Of a stretch of DNA of 64,000 nt, positions 34,903 through 45,319 are shown in pieces (the stretch's first letter is position 1; each line of letters opens with the position of its first letter). This stretch comes from Allomuricauda sp. (GTDB taxonomy: Bacteria; Bacteroidota; Bacteroidia; Flavobacteriales; Flavobacteriaceae). A program made the position numbers and the translations under genes. The notes beneath the pieces are model-generated. The model saw nothing but the letters and a program-made list of their open reading frames with translations, ran no database searches and was not told where the DNA came from. The stretch lies in assembly GCF_002699205.1 (NCBI RefSeq), contig NZ_PABT01000011.1:1-64000 (forward strand). Reading direction: 5' to 3'.

Positions 34903-37407
34903 CTATTGATTTACTTTGTCACGCCTTTGCATTGCGAGGTGCTTAATGGCGAGTTCTACATTGCCGTCCAGTTCTGCGGCAAGCTGCATCACTTCCATTT
35001 TTTCGGTTTCTTCGGTCGTGTAAGCGAGGTATTCCTCCAAACTAACTTCGGTGGCATAGACTGCCGAGTGCGTACCACCTAAGCCAATCCAAACCTCTTT
35101 GTAAAGGCGGCTTGCATCATTGTTCATATTGATAGAAAGTACCTGCCCTTTTTCCTTATCCGTAAGCCCGAGCATCGCCTGTATATCATCGAACTTGTTC
35201 ATATACTTGCGTTGGTCTAAAAGGATTTTACAATCGGAATTGTTGATGATACTTTCTTTCACAATGGGCGACTGGATAATATCATCGACCTCCTGCGTTA
35301 CCACAATCGCTTCTCCGAAGAACTTCCTAACCGTTTTAAAGAGGTATTTTATGTATTCTGCCATTCCTTCTTTGGCAATCGCTTTCCACGCTTCTTCAAT
35401 CAGGATGAGTTTGCGAATACCTTTCAGTCGGCGCATTTTGTTGATGAACACCTCCATAATGATAATCGTAACTATGGGAAAGAGGATTTTGTGGTCTTTA
35501 ATCGCATCAATTTCAAACACGATAAAACGTTTGGAAAGCAGGTCTAACTGCTTATCGGAGTTCAGCAAATAATCATACTCGCCACCTTTGTAGTAAGGTT
35601 CGAGTACGTTGAGAAAATTGGCAATGTCAAAGTCCTTTTCCCTTACCTGCTTTTCCTCCAATACCTTGCGGTAGTCGCCTTTTACATACTCATAGAAGCC
35701 GTTGAATGATGGGTAAACATCTTCCGATTTTATTCTTTCGATATATCCACTTACCGCATTGGATAAAGCCACTTCTTCTGAACGGGTTGGCGGTTCATCA
35801 TCACGTTTCCAGAGTGTGAGTATCAAAGTCTTGACACTTTCTCTCTTTTCAATGTCGAAAACGCCGTCATCGGTATAGAAAGGGTTAAAGGCAATTGGGT
35901 TGTCTTCGGTGTATGTGAAGTAAACACCGTCTTCACCTTTGGTCTTTCCTTTGATGAGTTCGCATAAGCCCTGATAAGAATTACCCGTATCTACCAACAG
36001 TACGTGTGCGCCCTGTTCGTAGTATTGCCTTACCATATGATTTGTGAAGAACGATTTTCCCGAACCTGACGGACCAAGTATAAACTTGTTCCGGTTCGTG
36101 ATAATGCCACGCTTCATAGGCAGGTCGGAAATATCCAAATGGATAGGTTTCCCCGTCAGGCGGTCAGCCATCTTGATACCGAACGGAGAGGGCGAATTGT
36201 GGTAGTTGGTTTCTTCCGTGAAGAAGCACAACGCAGGCTCAATGAACGTATAAAAACTTTCCTCACTCGGAAAATCACCTGCATTACCGGGCATTCCTGC
36301 CCAATACAAAGTAGCCACGTCCGTCGTGTTGTGTCTTGGCTTGCATTCCATCAATGCCAACGCACTACCGCAATCGTTCTTTAGCTGTTTGAGTTCCGCA
36401 GGGTCTTCCGACCACGCCATAATGTTGAAGTGTGCCCTTACGGAAGAAAGACCGAACGAATGTGCTTCGTTCAGGTACTTTTCTATCCACTCTTTGTTGA
36501 TTTGATTGGCACGGCTGTAACGAGCCAGTGAGTGCATATTCCTTGCGGACTTCTCAAACTTTTGCAGGTTGTCTTCGCTGTTGTCTATAAACAAATACTG
36601 ATTGTAGATATGGTTGCAGCTTAACAACAAGCCCACAGGTGCGGCGAATGACAGACGGCAGTCGCTACGGTCGGTAGATAGCTTTTCAAAACGGGTATCT
36701 GCCGATACCGTTCCGGGTAGGTCGTCCGTGTCCGAAAGCGTGTGCAGGCTTAACCTTTTGTTCCCGATACGGACTTCTTCTGTTCCGAGTGCGATGTCCT
36801 GCATCGGTGTTCCCGCATCCCTCGATAGCGTAAGGTATTGTTCCAGTAATCCCTGCTTTTCGCCCGTTCCGATAATGTCGTCTTCGGTAAGGCGTTGCAG
36901 GGTTATAAAACCGCTATCGTTTACGATACGTTCAAACTGTGCCACCGCTTCCATAAAGCGGTGTATCGTTTCCTTGTTCCTGATTTCCTTTGGTATCAGC
37001 GAACCTTTACAAAGTGATGAAAAATTACTTTGCATACGCATACGCTCTTTGGTTGTCTTGGTTAAAAAGAGGTAGCAGTAATGGTTTAAGAACGGTCGCT
37101 CGTTGAAATGGCGTTGATAGGATTTTGCCAAAAAACTTTGGTTGTCTTCTGCTAAATCGGGTGCATAGCTTTCTTTGATGTACCAATCCTGTTTGTGGAT
37201 GACCGTAAAATCCGGCAACGTCTTAATTGCCTTATGCCAGGCGGAGTGAATAGCTTCATATTCCGCAGAAGCTACGGTAAACAGTTCCGGCAAACGCACT
37301 TCAAAGCAGGCGGTAATGTCTGCATCTTTGGAAAGGATGCAGTTGTTTTCTACTGCCAACAAAGGAAATTTGTTTTCCAGCGTTGTTGTCTTTGCAACGT
37401 TTCTCAT
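34903..37407 (-). CDS. traG: TraG, VirB4-family conjugation ATPase
   Basis: This 834-aa protein has the VirB4 layout: an N-terminal domain, Walker A ILGPSGSGKSFFTNHM (~449), a HerA/FtsK-like core with Walker B LILIEEAWKAI (~670) and the VTQEVDDI motif. It energises assembly of the transfer apparatus. Its start overlaps the traF stop by 4 bases. Confidence 0.95.
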   Translation of the reverse strand: MRNVAKTTTLENKFPLLAVENNCILSKDADITACFEVRLPELFTVASAEYEAIHSAWHKAIKTLPDFTVIHKQDWYIKESYAPDLAEDNQSFLAKSYQRHFNERPFLNHYCYLFLTKTTKERMRMQSNFSSLCKGSLIPKEIRNKETIHRFMEAVAQFERIVNDSGFITLQRLTEDDIIGTGEKQGLLEQYLTLSRDAGTPMQDIALGTEEVRIGNKRLSLHTLSDTDDLPGTVSADTRFEKLSTDRSDCRLSFAAPVGLLLSCNHIYNQYLFIDNSEDNLQKFEKSARNMHSLARYSRANQINKEWIEKYLNEAHSFGLSSVRAHFNIMAWSEDPAELKQLKNDCGSALALMECKPRHNTTDVATLYWAGMPGNAGDFPSEESFYTFIEPALCFFTEETNYHNSPSPFGIKMADRLTGKPIHLDISDLPMKRGIITNRNKFILGPSGSGKSFFTNHMVRQYYEQGAHVLLVDTGNSYQGLCELIKGKTKGEDGVYFTYTEDNPIAFNPFYTDDGVFDIEKRESVKTLILTLWKRDDEPPTRSEEVALSNAVSGYIERIKSEDVYPSFNGFYEYVKGDYRKVLEEKQVREKDFDIANFLNVLEPYYKGGEYDYLLNSDKQLDLLSKRFIVFEIDAIKDHKILFPIVTIIIMEVFINKMRRLKGIRKLILIEEAWKAIAKEGMAEYIKYLFKTVRKFFGEAIVVTQEVDDIIQSPIVKESIINNSDCKILLDQRKYMNKFDDIQAMLGLTDKEKGQVLSINMNNDASRLYKEVWIGLGGTHSAVYATEVSLEEYLAYTTEETEKMEVMQLAAELDGNVELAIKHLAMQRRDKVNQ

Positions 37408-37736
37408 AGGGCATTCGATTTAAGAGTGAATTTTAAATAGCGGTGTACAGGCTTGCGACAGATAATATGGCGGGGATGCCTTTTATTAGCCGCTATCTTC
37501 ATTAATCCGTGTTCGCCATATTTTCTGTTCAGCGAAAAGGTCTGCCACACAATGAGTGAAGCACCGCCTGCTCCGAGAAACAGGCAGATGTAAGAGTTTA
37601 CGCCTGCCATATACAGTATCATCACGAAGATGAGCGTACCGAGTAGTCCGCCAGCGAAGATGAAAAGGTATTGCGCTTTCAAACCTTTAAATTCCACCGT
37701 TCTTCCGATGCCTTTGTTTATGTTGTAATTGTTCAT
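37404..37736 (-). CDS. traF: TraF (DUF4133), VirB3-like membrane protein
   Basis: Start at ATG 37736 gives 110 residues (MNNYNINKGIGRTVEFKGL), the usual TraF N-terminus; the open frame extends upstream to 37811 only by overlapping traE. Two adjacent membrane helices (YLFIFAGGLLGTLIFVMILY and ICLFLGAGGASLIVW) fit a VirB3-like protein. Confidence 0.9.
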   Translation of the reverse strand: MNNYNINKGIGRTVEFKGLKAQYLFIFAGGLLGTLIFVMILYMAGVNSYICLFLGAGGASLIVWQTFSLNRKYGEHGLMKIAANKRHPRHIICRKPVHRYLKFTLKSNAL

Positions 37737-37747
37737 AAAGCAAAGGA

Positions 37748-38053
37748 TTAAAGGAAGAATGAACGCAGGATGGTAGCTGCCACGATTAAGAAGATACACG
37801 CACCGAACCACGAAGCCGCAGTTTTCGATGTATCGGGGTCGCCCGAACTGAATTTGTTGTACACCTTAACACCTCCGATTAGCCCGACCACCGCACCGAT
37901 GGCGTAAATTAATTGGGTTGCGGGGTCGAAATAAGACGTTACCATTTGGGTAGCCTCGTTGATACCTGCCGAACCGTTTCCCTGTGCGAACGCACCAATT
38001 CCTGACAGCATAGCCACGGCTGCCAGCAAAACTTTTTTTCTCTGTTTTTTCAT
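37748..38053 (-). CDS. traE: TraE (DUF4134), pilin-like membrane protein
   Basis: This 101-aa protein has a signal peptide (LLAAVAMLSGIGAFAQG), then two membrane helices (LIYAIGAVVGLIGGVKVY and FGACIFLIVAATIL) joined by a short polar loop, like VirB2-type pilins. It is the first gene of the traE-traQ operon and lies downstream of phased-GCC site D. Confidence 0.9.
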   Translation of the reverse strand: MKKQRKKVLLAAVAMLSGIGAFAQGNGSAGINEATQMVTSYFDPATQLIYAIGAVVGLIGGVKVYNKFSSGDPDTSKTAASWFGACIFLIVAATILRSFFL

Positions 38054-38144
38054 AATTGAAACACATTAATTTGTTACTGTTATCCCGCACCTTGCGGTCT
38101 TTCGGGACAAAGGTGTTTCAGAAAATGAGGCGGTCTAACAAAGT

Positions 38145-38177
38145 GGCAGTCAGAGGAAGTGTTTGGCTGTGAGTGGC
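38145..38177 (-). promoter_or_regulatory. phased-GCC site D, upstream of traE
   Basis: On the plus strand GGC, GGA, GGC and GGC start at 38145, 38155, 38165 and 38175. In the traE direction these are GCC-type triplets every 10 bp. After 33 further bases a TTTG box follows (38108-38111 on the plus strand as CAAA), a plausible -7 element, about 55 bases before the traE start codon. Confidence 0.7.
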
Positions 38178-38263
38178 TTTATTGGTTTAATTCGAATTAC
38201 TTCGCAATAAAGTTTTTCCACAATTTGGATTGCTATGAAATATTTGCATAAATTTGACACAAT

Positions 38264-38590
38264 ATGTCAACGGAAGTTATGTCAACAGAAACAATAGGAG
38301 AAAAATTAAGACACATTCGAGAGGAAAGGGAACTACCTCTGCGGAAAGTTGCAGCCTTACTGGATATTGATGTTGCTATTTTAAGTAAAATGGAACGAGG
38401 GGAACGGAAAATAACAAAGGAGATAATACTGAAACTTGCAGATATATATCACTGTAACTCAGATGAACTTATGGTTTCATTCCTAAGCGACAAAATTCTA
38501 TATGAAATTCAAGATGAAGATTTGGGTATGAAAGCACTGAAAGTGGCAGAGGAAAGAGCAAAATATATAAAACAGAATAAGAAGAAATGA
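38264..38590 (+). CDS. XRE-family regulator (C-protein-like)
   Basis: This 108-aa protein has a Cro/CI HTH (TIGEKLRHIREERELPLRKV, then DVAILSKMERGERKIT). Two start codons are possible, 38264 and 38279, because the first five codons are an imperfect tandem copy (MSTEV-MSTET). Its stop overlaps the restriction gene start by 4 bases, as for controller proteins that delay restriction until methylation is established. It opens the plus-strand defence island, pointing away from traE. Confidence 0.87.
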   Translation: MSTEVMSTETIGEKLRHIREERELPLRKVAALLDIDVAILSKMERGERKITKEIILKLADIYHCNSDELMVSFLSDKILYEIQDEDLGMKALKVAEERAKYIKQNKKK

Positions 38591-41571
38591 CAATAAAGCA
38601 ACTCATAGAAAAATATTCTGCTAACAGAAAATATTACTTAACAAACAAGTATAACGAAACACTGCTTCGCAGTGATTTCTTAGACCCATTTTTCGAGTTG
38701 TTGGGCTGGGATATTAAAAATAATTCAGGAAAATCAACCAACGAAAGAGAAGTAATTTTAGAAGAAGCATTAAAAGCAAATGTTTCCGAGCATTCAAAAA
38801 AACCAGATTATACTTTCCGCTTGTTTTCTGAAAGAAAATTCTTTTTGGAAGCAAAAAAACCTTGCGTAGCAATTGAAGCAAGTAACGACACAGCTAAACA
38901 AGTAAGGCGGTACGGCTTTACAGCCAAATTGAAAATTTCCGTTCTTTCAAACTTTGAATACTTAATCATTTACGACACTTCGGTAAAAGTCGATGAAACC
39001 GACAATTACAATAAGGCATTAATCAAAAAATATCATTATACCGAATATGAAAGTAAGTTTGAAGAAATCAAAAAGCTATTGGGTAAGGACGCTGTGTATT
39101 CAGGTGCGTTCGATACCGAATGGCAAACTATTGAAAACAAACTAAATCAATATTCAATTGATACACTTTTTCTACAACAATTTAACGAATGGAGAAAGTT
39201 ATTAGGAAGTGAGATATATAAACACGACCCTAAAATAAAAGAGCAGGAATTAAACGATATTGTTCAAAGCTATTTGAATAGGATTTTGTTCTTGCGTGTT
39301 TGTGAAGACAGAAATTTAGAAGATTATCAAACGCTTTTAGCCTTTGCCAACACAAGTGATTTTAAAGCATTAATCAAAAAATTTGAACAAGCTGACAAAC
39401 GCTATAATTCAGGATTATTTGACCAGTTACTTAAAGATAAAATTGTAGAAAATATTAGCTCTGCATTTTGGACAATTATTAAGCAATTGTATTATCCAGA
39501 AAGCCCTTACTCATTTAGTGTATTTTCATCCGATATCTTAGGTAGCATTTATGAGATTTTCTTATCTGAAAAACTGACTGTACAAAACGGAATAGTTGAA
39601 TTGGTAAAGAAGCCTGAAAATGTGGATAGAGATATTGTAACTACGCCAACATTTATCATCAATGATATTTTGCGGAATACGGTTTTACCAAAATGTAAGG
39701 ACAAGACCGACAAAGAAATTCTGAAACTGAAATTTGCAGACATCGCTTGCGGTTCAGGTGCATTCTTATTGGAACTTTTTCAGTTGTTGAATGATATTTT
39801 AATTGACTACTATTTAAAAGCAGACAAAACAAAACTTATTCAAACCAATATCAACACTTACAAACTTCCTTTCAAAATAAAGAGAGAACTATTATTGAAT
39901 TGTGTTTACGGAGTTGATAAGGATTACAATGCAGTAGAAGCTGCAAAATTTGGCTTATTACTCAAATTATTGGAAGATGAAAATACATCATCGACCAACA
40001 CAAGCAAACCAGTTTTACCTGATTTATCAATTAATATTTTCTTCGGAAATAGTTTATTAAATCCAACACAAGTTGAAAAGAAAAACCAAACAATCATCAA
40101 TCCGTTTGATTTTTCAAAACTTCGTTTTGATGTAATTATTGGTAATCCGCCTTATATGAAGTCGGAGGATATGAAAAATATTACACCGCTTGAATTACCG
40201 CTTTACAAAGCAAATTATACGTCTGCTTACAAGCAGTTTGACAAATACTTTTTGTTCCTTGAACAAGGTATAAACTTGTTAAATAATGATGGTGTTTTAG
40301 GTTATATTGTTCCAAGTAAGTTTACTAAAGTTGGTGCAGGTAAAAAATTGAGAGAAGAGCTTTCAACAAAAGGTTATTTGCATTCAATCGTTTCGTTTGG
40401 TGCTAATCAGGTTTTTGCAGACAAAACAACTTATACTTGTTTGCTGATTTTAAACAAAACACCGCAAAAAACTTTTCAATATGCAGAAGTAAAAAGCCTG
40501 AAAAGCTGGAAAGTTCGTGAACCAGAAGCTGTAAAATATACTTCTAAGAAAACTGAAGAATTAGACAATGAAGTCTGGGTTTTAGTTCCACCCGAATTAA
40601 CCAATGCTTACAACAACATCATTGCCCAAAGTTCCAAACTGATTGCTTTAGTTGGTAGCGAAAATATTTTTAATGGTATCCAAACAAGTGCTAATGACAT
40701 TTACATCTTCATTCCAACGAAAGAAGATGCGAAGCATTATTATTTTTCCAAAAAGGGAGTTGATTACAAAATTGAAAAGGCGATTACCAAACCTTATTTT
40801 CAAACATCATCAGGAGAAGACAACCTATATACCTACAGAACTTTCAAGCCAAATGCGAGAGTTGTTTATCCTTACCAAAACACGAAAAAAGGTATTGATG
40901 TAATTCCACTAACAGAAATTCAAATGAAATATCCGCTTGCTTTTGGCTATTTACAGAAACATAAAGCAAATCTGAACAATCCGAAAAGAGATATTAAACC
41001 AGAACCTACAACAGCAAACGAATGGCACCGTTTCGGAAGACAACAAGGACTAAGCATTTCGGATAAAAAAGAAAAGATAATACTTGGTGTATTGTCGAGT
41101 GGCGACAAATATGCAATAGATAATTACGGAACGCTTTTTACATCGGGCGGAACAGCAGGCTACTGTGCAATTACAATGCCTGATAATTTCGATTATTCCA
41201 CATATTACATTCAGGCAATACTAAACTCAAAATATGTTGAGTGGTTTGTAATCTTAACAGGCGAAGTATTTAGAGGAAGTTATTTTGCAAGAGGCACTAA
41301 AGTCCTCAACAATTTGCCTATTCGCATCATTGACTTTGCGAATGCGACAGAAAAAGCACTTCACGACAAAATTGTTGAAACACAAAAAGAACTTATCCGC
41401 ATACAAGACCAAATAGACGTGAATGTAGGAAACAAAAGGACTTTGACACCACTACAGGGACAATTTACAAGAGAAAAAGCAAATTTAGAAAAGCTGTTAG
41501 CCAAATTATATGATTTAGGCGATGACGATTTATTAATCCCTTTAATCAAAGATTTGTATGAAACTAATTGA
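38587..41571 (+). CDS. type IIG restriction-modification enzyme (Eco57I-like)
   Basis: This 994-aa protein has an N-terminal PD-(D/E)xK nuclease (KPDYTFRL with FLEAKKP, ~77-97), an adenine methyltransferase core with motif I FADIACGSGAFLLEL (~384) and motif IV IIGNPPYMKS (~517), and a C-terminal TaqI-type target-recognition region. Length and order match R.Eco57I, which cuts and methylates. A separate methyltransferase follows with a 14-base overlap, also as in Eco57I. Recognition sequence cannot be predicted by eye. Confidence 0.92.
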   Translation: MTIKQLIEKYSANRKYYLTNKYNETLLRSDFLDPFFELLGWDIKNNSGKSTNEREVILEEALKANVSEHSKKPDYTFRLFSERKFFLEAKKPCVAIEASNDTAKQVRRYGFTAKLKISVLSNFEYLIIYDTSVKVDETDNYNKALIKKYHYTEYESKFEEIKKLLGKDAVYSGAFDTEWQTIENKLNQYSIDTLFLQQFNEWRKLLGSEIYKHDPKIKEQELNDIVQSYLNRILFLRVCEDRNLEDYQTLLAFANTSDFKALIKKFEQADKRYNSGLFDQLLKDKIVENISSAFWTIIKQLYYPESPYSFSVFSSDILGSIYEIFLSEKLTVQNGIVELVKKPENVDRDIVTTPTFIINDILRNTVLPKCKDKTDKEILKLKFADIACGSGAFLLELFQLLNDILIDYYLKADKTKLIQTNINTYKLPFKIKRELLLNCVYGVDKDYNAVEAAKFGLLLKLLEDENTSSTNTSKPVLPDLSINIFFGNSLLNPTQVEKKNQTIINPFDFSKLRFDVIIGNPPYMKSEDMKNITPLELPLYKANYTSAYKQFDKYFLFLEQGINLLNNDGVLGYIVPSKFTKVGAGKKLREELSTKGYLHSIVSFGANQVFADKTTYTCLLILNKTPQKTFQYAEVKSLKSWKVREPEAVKYTSKKTEELDNEVWVLVPPELTNAYNNIIAQSSKLIALVGSENIFNGIQTSANDIYIFIPTKEDAKHYYFSKKGVDYKIEKAITKPYFQTSSGEDNLYTYRTFKPNARVVYPYQNTKKGIDVIPLTEIQMKYPLAFGYLQKHKANLNNPKRDIKPEPTTANEWHRFGRQQGLSISDKKEKIILGVLSSGDKYAIDNYGTLFTSGGTAGYCAITMPDNFDYSTYYIQAILNSKYVEWFVILTGEVFRGSYFARGTKVLNNLPIRIIDFANATEKALHDKIVETQKELIRIQDQIDVNVGNKRTLTPLQGQFTREKANLEKLLAKLYDLGDDDLLIPLIKDLYETN

Positions 41572-43195
41572 GAACGCAACAGCCGAAAAATTAAGGGGTG
41601 GATTTTATACACCTGAACCCATTGCGGAGTTTATTTTGCGTTGGGGTACTAATGGTAGTAACAATTTTGACATACTTGAACCGAGTTGTGGCGATGGTGT
41701 ATTCTTGGAACAATTAAAGAATTTAAAATCAAAATACAATTCCATTACAGCCATTGAGTTTGACGAAGTAGAAGCAAAAAAAGCCGATAAAATTGAACTT
41801 AAAAACAAGCAGGTAATCAATGATGATTTTCATACCTACTGCAATAACACAGAAAAGCGTTTTGATTTAGTGGTGGGTAATCCACCTTATATCCGCTTTC
41901 AGTTTTTCGACAGAAATCAGCAAGCAGAAGCAGAAAATATTTTTGTTAGAGCAGAATTAAAATATTCCAAATTGACCAACGCTTGGGTTTCATTCGTGGT
42001 TGGTTCATCCCTTTTGTTGAAAGACAAAGGTGGAAAAATCGGCTTTGTTTTACCAGCAGAAATCTTACAGGTTTCCTTTGCTTTGCAATTGCGAAAATTC
42101 CTTGCTCATTTCTACAACAAAATCAATATCATTTCTTTTGAAAAATTAGTTTTCCCTGATATTCAGCAAGAAGTTGTTTTATTGCTTTGCGAAAAGAACG
42201 GAACACAGGAACACAACATTGAACACATCGAATTAAAAGATGCAAACGAATTAAAAACGCTTGACACAGCAAGATTAAAAAGTCCTCAAAAGAAAATTGA
42301 TTTCAAATCCAACAAATGGACTTTCTATTTTTTAGAACAGGAAGAAATTGACTTTTTAGAAACCATTGCGAAGAAAAGAAACATTGCAACACTTGGAAAG
42401 TACGCAAACGTTGAAGTCGGTATTACTACAGGAGCAAACAATTATTTTACAGTTCCGCTTACTACCGTTGAAGAATATAATCTTTACGACTATGCCAAAC
42501 CGATGGTGGGGAGAAGTGTGCAAGTAAATAGTGTTATTTTCACAAAAGAAGATTGGGAAAAGAACAAATTTTCCAAAGCCAAAGCACATTTGTTAGCGTT
42601 TCCTGACAGGCAAAACCTTGACCAAAACAACGGAGCAGTGAAATATATTGCTCACGGAGAAAGTTTGAATATCCATAAAGGTTATAAAACAGGGATTAGA
42701 AATAATTGGTTTGTAGTGCCGTCCTTAAAAATTTCCGATGCTTTGTTTATCAGGCGAAACAACCTTTATCCAAGGTTAATCATAAATGAAGCAGAAGCCT
42801 ACACAACTGATACTATGCATCGTGTTTTTGTAAAGCCTGACACCGATATTAAGGCATTGACTGCAAGTTATTACAATTCGCTTTCATTAGCATTTACAGA
42901 AGTTTCAGGACGAAGCCACGGAGGAGGCGTATTAGAATTAATGCCCAATGAAGCAGAGAAAATATTACTTCCATATCATAAAGACAATGCAGAAATGTTG
43001 TCAAGAATTGATGAATTAATCCGAGACAAAACAGACATTGAAGAGGTATTAAAAATAACTAATGAAGTAATCTTAAAACAGCATTACGGCTTGACGCAAA
43101 AGGAAATTGATTTGGCTCATAGTATTTGGAAAAAATTGTCTAAACGTAGGTTAAATAGAGGAAAAAAAAATAATAAAGGGCAAGCATCAGAGTAA
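41558..43195 (+). CDS. adenine-specific DNA methyltransferase (Eco57I M-like)
   Basis: This 545-aa protein has the TaqI-type N6-adenine methylase core: RGGFYTPEPIAEFIL, motif I ILEPSCGDGVFL (~43) and motif IV VVGNPPYIRF (~108), plus a C-terminal recognition domain (SGRSHGGGVLELMPNE). Size and gene order match the companion methylase of Eco57I-type systems, which methylates both strands to protect the host. Confidence 0.92.
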   Translation: MKLIENATAEKLRGGFYTPEPIAEFILRWGTNGSNNFDILEPSCGDGVFLEQLKNLKSKYNSITAIEFDEVEAKKADKIELKNKQVINDDFHTYCNNTEKRFDLVVGNPPYIRFQFFDRNQQAEAENIFVRAELKYSKLTNAWVSFVVGSSLLLKDKGGKIGFVLPAEILQVSFALQLRKFLAHFYNKINIISFEKLVFPDIQQEVVLLLCEKNGTQEHNIEHIELKDANELKTLDTARLKSPQKKIDFKSNKWTFYFLEQEEIDFLETIAKKRNIATLGKYANVEVGITTGANNYFTVPLTTVEEYNLYDYAKPMVGRSVQVNSVIFTKEDWEKNKFSKAKAHLLAFPDRQNLDQNNGAVKYIAHGESLNIHKGYKTGIRNNWFVVPSLKISDALFIRRNNLYPRLIINEAEAYTTDTMHRVFVKPDTDIKALTASYYNSLSLAFTEVSGRSHGGGVLELMPNEAEKILLPYHKDNAEMLSRIDELIRDKTDIEEVLKITNEVILKQHYGLTQKEIDLAHSIWKKLSKRRLNRGKKNNKGQASE

Positions 43196-43237
43196 GGAGA
43201 TGAGAATATAAACTAATCAAATACTATAACCACTATT

Positions 43238-45319
43238 ATGAAGATAAAAAAAATAGAAGTTGAAAATTTTCGATTACTGAAGACTTTCTCAATGGATCTT
43301 GAAAATGAACTTTCTCTTGTTATCGGGAAAAACAATACAGGAAAGACTTCTATTCTGTCAGTTCTTGATAAATTTATAAATGAGAAAAGCAAATTTTCTT
43401 ATGATGACTTTAATATTGATTTTAAAAACGAATTTGAAGATTTAATTAAGTCGGCTGATGTTCCCGACGAATTCCTACCCAAAGGCATTAAACTGAAAAT
43501 TTATATTGAATATAACGATACAGATGACTTATCTAATGTTAGCAGAGTATTAATGGATTTAGACCCTGATAATAATAATATTGTTTTAGGTTTTGAGTAC
43601 ACTGTAATCTATGATGATTTTTTAAAAATTAAAGCTGACTATGCAGTCTTCGCAGCCAGTGAAAATGCCAAAAATGTTAAGAAGAAAGAATACAAGCCAA
43701 GGGAACTAAGAGATTTTTTAAAGCAAAACTTAGAAACTTATTTTAAAATTCATAAATTCTCTTTCGAATATGATACAGCTACAAGCGACATTACCGAAAC
43801 TAAACCTATTGACCTTATTAGTGAAAATATTAATTTAAAAGACATCATCAGCTTCAAGTACATAAGTGCAAGAAGGGATGTGACAAATAAGGAAAAGGAA
43901 AATACGCTCTCAAAACAAACTTCAAGCCTTTATAAAAAGAAAGAAGATAGTAGCGATAAGACCCAAGCTACAGAAGATTTTAAAGACCAGCTTTCAGAAA
44001 CCGACAGTACATTAAGCGACATCTATAAAGACTTATTTAAAGATGTAATAAAAAAAGTACAGGATTTTGGTGGCGTTAAGCTGAATGACACTGATATAGC
44101 AATTATTTCAACACTGCAACACCGAGAATTGCTTGAAGGGAATACTACAGTGGTGTACACTCACGATGACCACAAGTTACCAGAGCATTATAACGGTTTG
44201 GGTTATATGAACCTAATAAGTATGATTTTTGAAATTGAAATTTTGGTACAGGATTTCAAAAAAGATAAAGATAAAAAGCCCGCAGATATTAATTTGCTTA
44301 TTATAGAAGAACCGGAAGCTCATACCCATCCCCAAATGCAATATGTCTTTATAAAAAATATAAAAAAACTGCTTGGAGAAGGCATCAAAAGAGATGATGG
44401 TATAAACAGACCATTACAGTACATAATCACAACGCATTCATCACACATTGTCGCAGATAGCGATTTCGATGATATTAAATATTTGAAAGCAATAGCAAAG
44501 AATAACGTAACTGCGAAAAATCTGAAAGATTTAAGAACTCAATATGATGCTGACCCAAAACAGTATCAATTCTTAAAACAATATCTAACGATTAGCAGAG
44601 CTGAAATCTTTTTTGCTGATAAAGCAGTTCTTATTGAAGGAGATACAGAAAGAATTTTGATACCAACTTTTATGCGAAAAGTTGATTTGGAAGAGGCTTC
44701 ACGTTTAGAAGCTGAAGGAAATGAAGATACCTTCTTACCGCTTCTATCACAAAATATATCAATTATCGAAGTTGGGGCATATTCTCAAATCTTTGAGAAA
44801 TTTATTGACTTCTTGGGTATTAAATCAGTGATATTAACAGATATAGATGCTATAAAGGTAACAGGTCAAAATGCAAAAGGGCAAGACGAATGGGGAGCGT
44901 GTCCTGTAAATGAAGGCACTAAAACAAGTAACTCAGCAATTAATCATTTCTTGAATGCTGTAACTTGGGACGATTTAAAATCCTTACCTCTTGCTAATAG
45001 AACGATTATTGTCGGGAGTTCCACAGTTTGTATATGTTACCAACAGGAAGAAAGCACCTATCACGCAAGAAGTTTTGAAGATGCCTTTATACACCTAAAT
45101 AGAGCATTCGTAAAAGAAAATAAAGATACTTTCCAAGGGATAAAAAATGCTACTGATTTTGATGATGATGCGAAAAGTCCTTATGTTTTAGCAGCGAATT
45201 GTGTTAAGAAGAAAACTCATTTTGCCTTGGATATCTTATACCACAGTAATGAAAAGTTTAGTAATTGGAATATTCCGGCTTACATTAAAAATGGTTTGTT
45301 ATGGTTGAAGGAAGATTAA
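43238..45319 (+). CDS. gajA: OLD-family nuclease, GajA-like (ATPase plus TOPRIM)
   Basis: This 693-aa protein has an ABC-type ATPase head (VIGKNNTGKTSIL, ~29-41; Walker B LLIIEEPEAHTHPQ, ~357) and a TOPRIM nuclease domain (AVLIEGDTERIL, ~465; VILTDIDAIKV, ~531). The following gene is a UvrD-like helicase overlapping by 19 bases, so the pair has Gabija layout (GajA-GajB), an anti-phage system in which GajA nicks DNA when nucleotides are depleted. It is longer than typical GajA. An unrelated OLD-helicase pair is possible. Confidence 0.83.
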   Translation: MKIKKIEVENFRLLKTFSMDLENELSLVIGKNNTGKTSILSVLDKFINEKSKFSYDDFNIDFKNEFEDLIKSADVPDEFLPKGIKLKIYIEYNDTDDLSNVSRVLMDLDPDNNNIVLGFEYTVIYDDFLKIKADYAVFAASENAKNVKKKEYKPRELRDFLKQNLETYFKIHKFSFEYDTATSDITETKPIDLISENINLKDIISFKYISARRDVTNKEKENTLSKQTSSLYKKKEDSSDKTQATEDFKDQLSETDSTLSDIYKDLFKDVIKKVQDFGGVKLNDTDIAIISTLQHRELLEGNTTVVYTHDDHKLPEHYNGLGYMNLISMIFEIEILVQDFKKDKDKKPADINLLIIEEPEAHTHPQMQYVFIKNIKKLLGEGIKRDDGINRPLQYIITTHSSHIVADSDFDDIKYLKAIAKNNVTAKNLKDLRTQYDADPKQYQFLKQYLTISRAEIFFADKAVLIEGDTERILIPTFMRKVDLEEASRLEAEGNEDTFLPLLSQNISIIEVGAYSQIFEKFIDFLGIKSVILTDIDAIKVTGQNAKGQDEWGACPVNEGTKTSNSAINHFLNAVTWDDLKSLPLANRTIIVGSSTVCICYQQEESTYHARSFEDAFIHLNRAFVKENKDTFQGIKNATDFDDDAKSPYVLAANCVKKKTHFALDILYHSNEKFSNWNIPAYIKNGLLWLKED

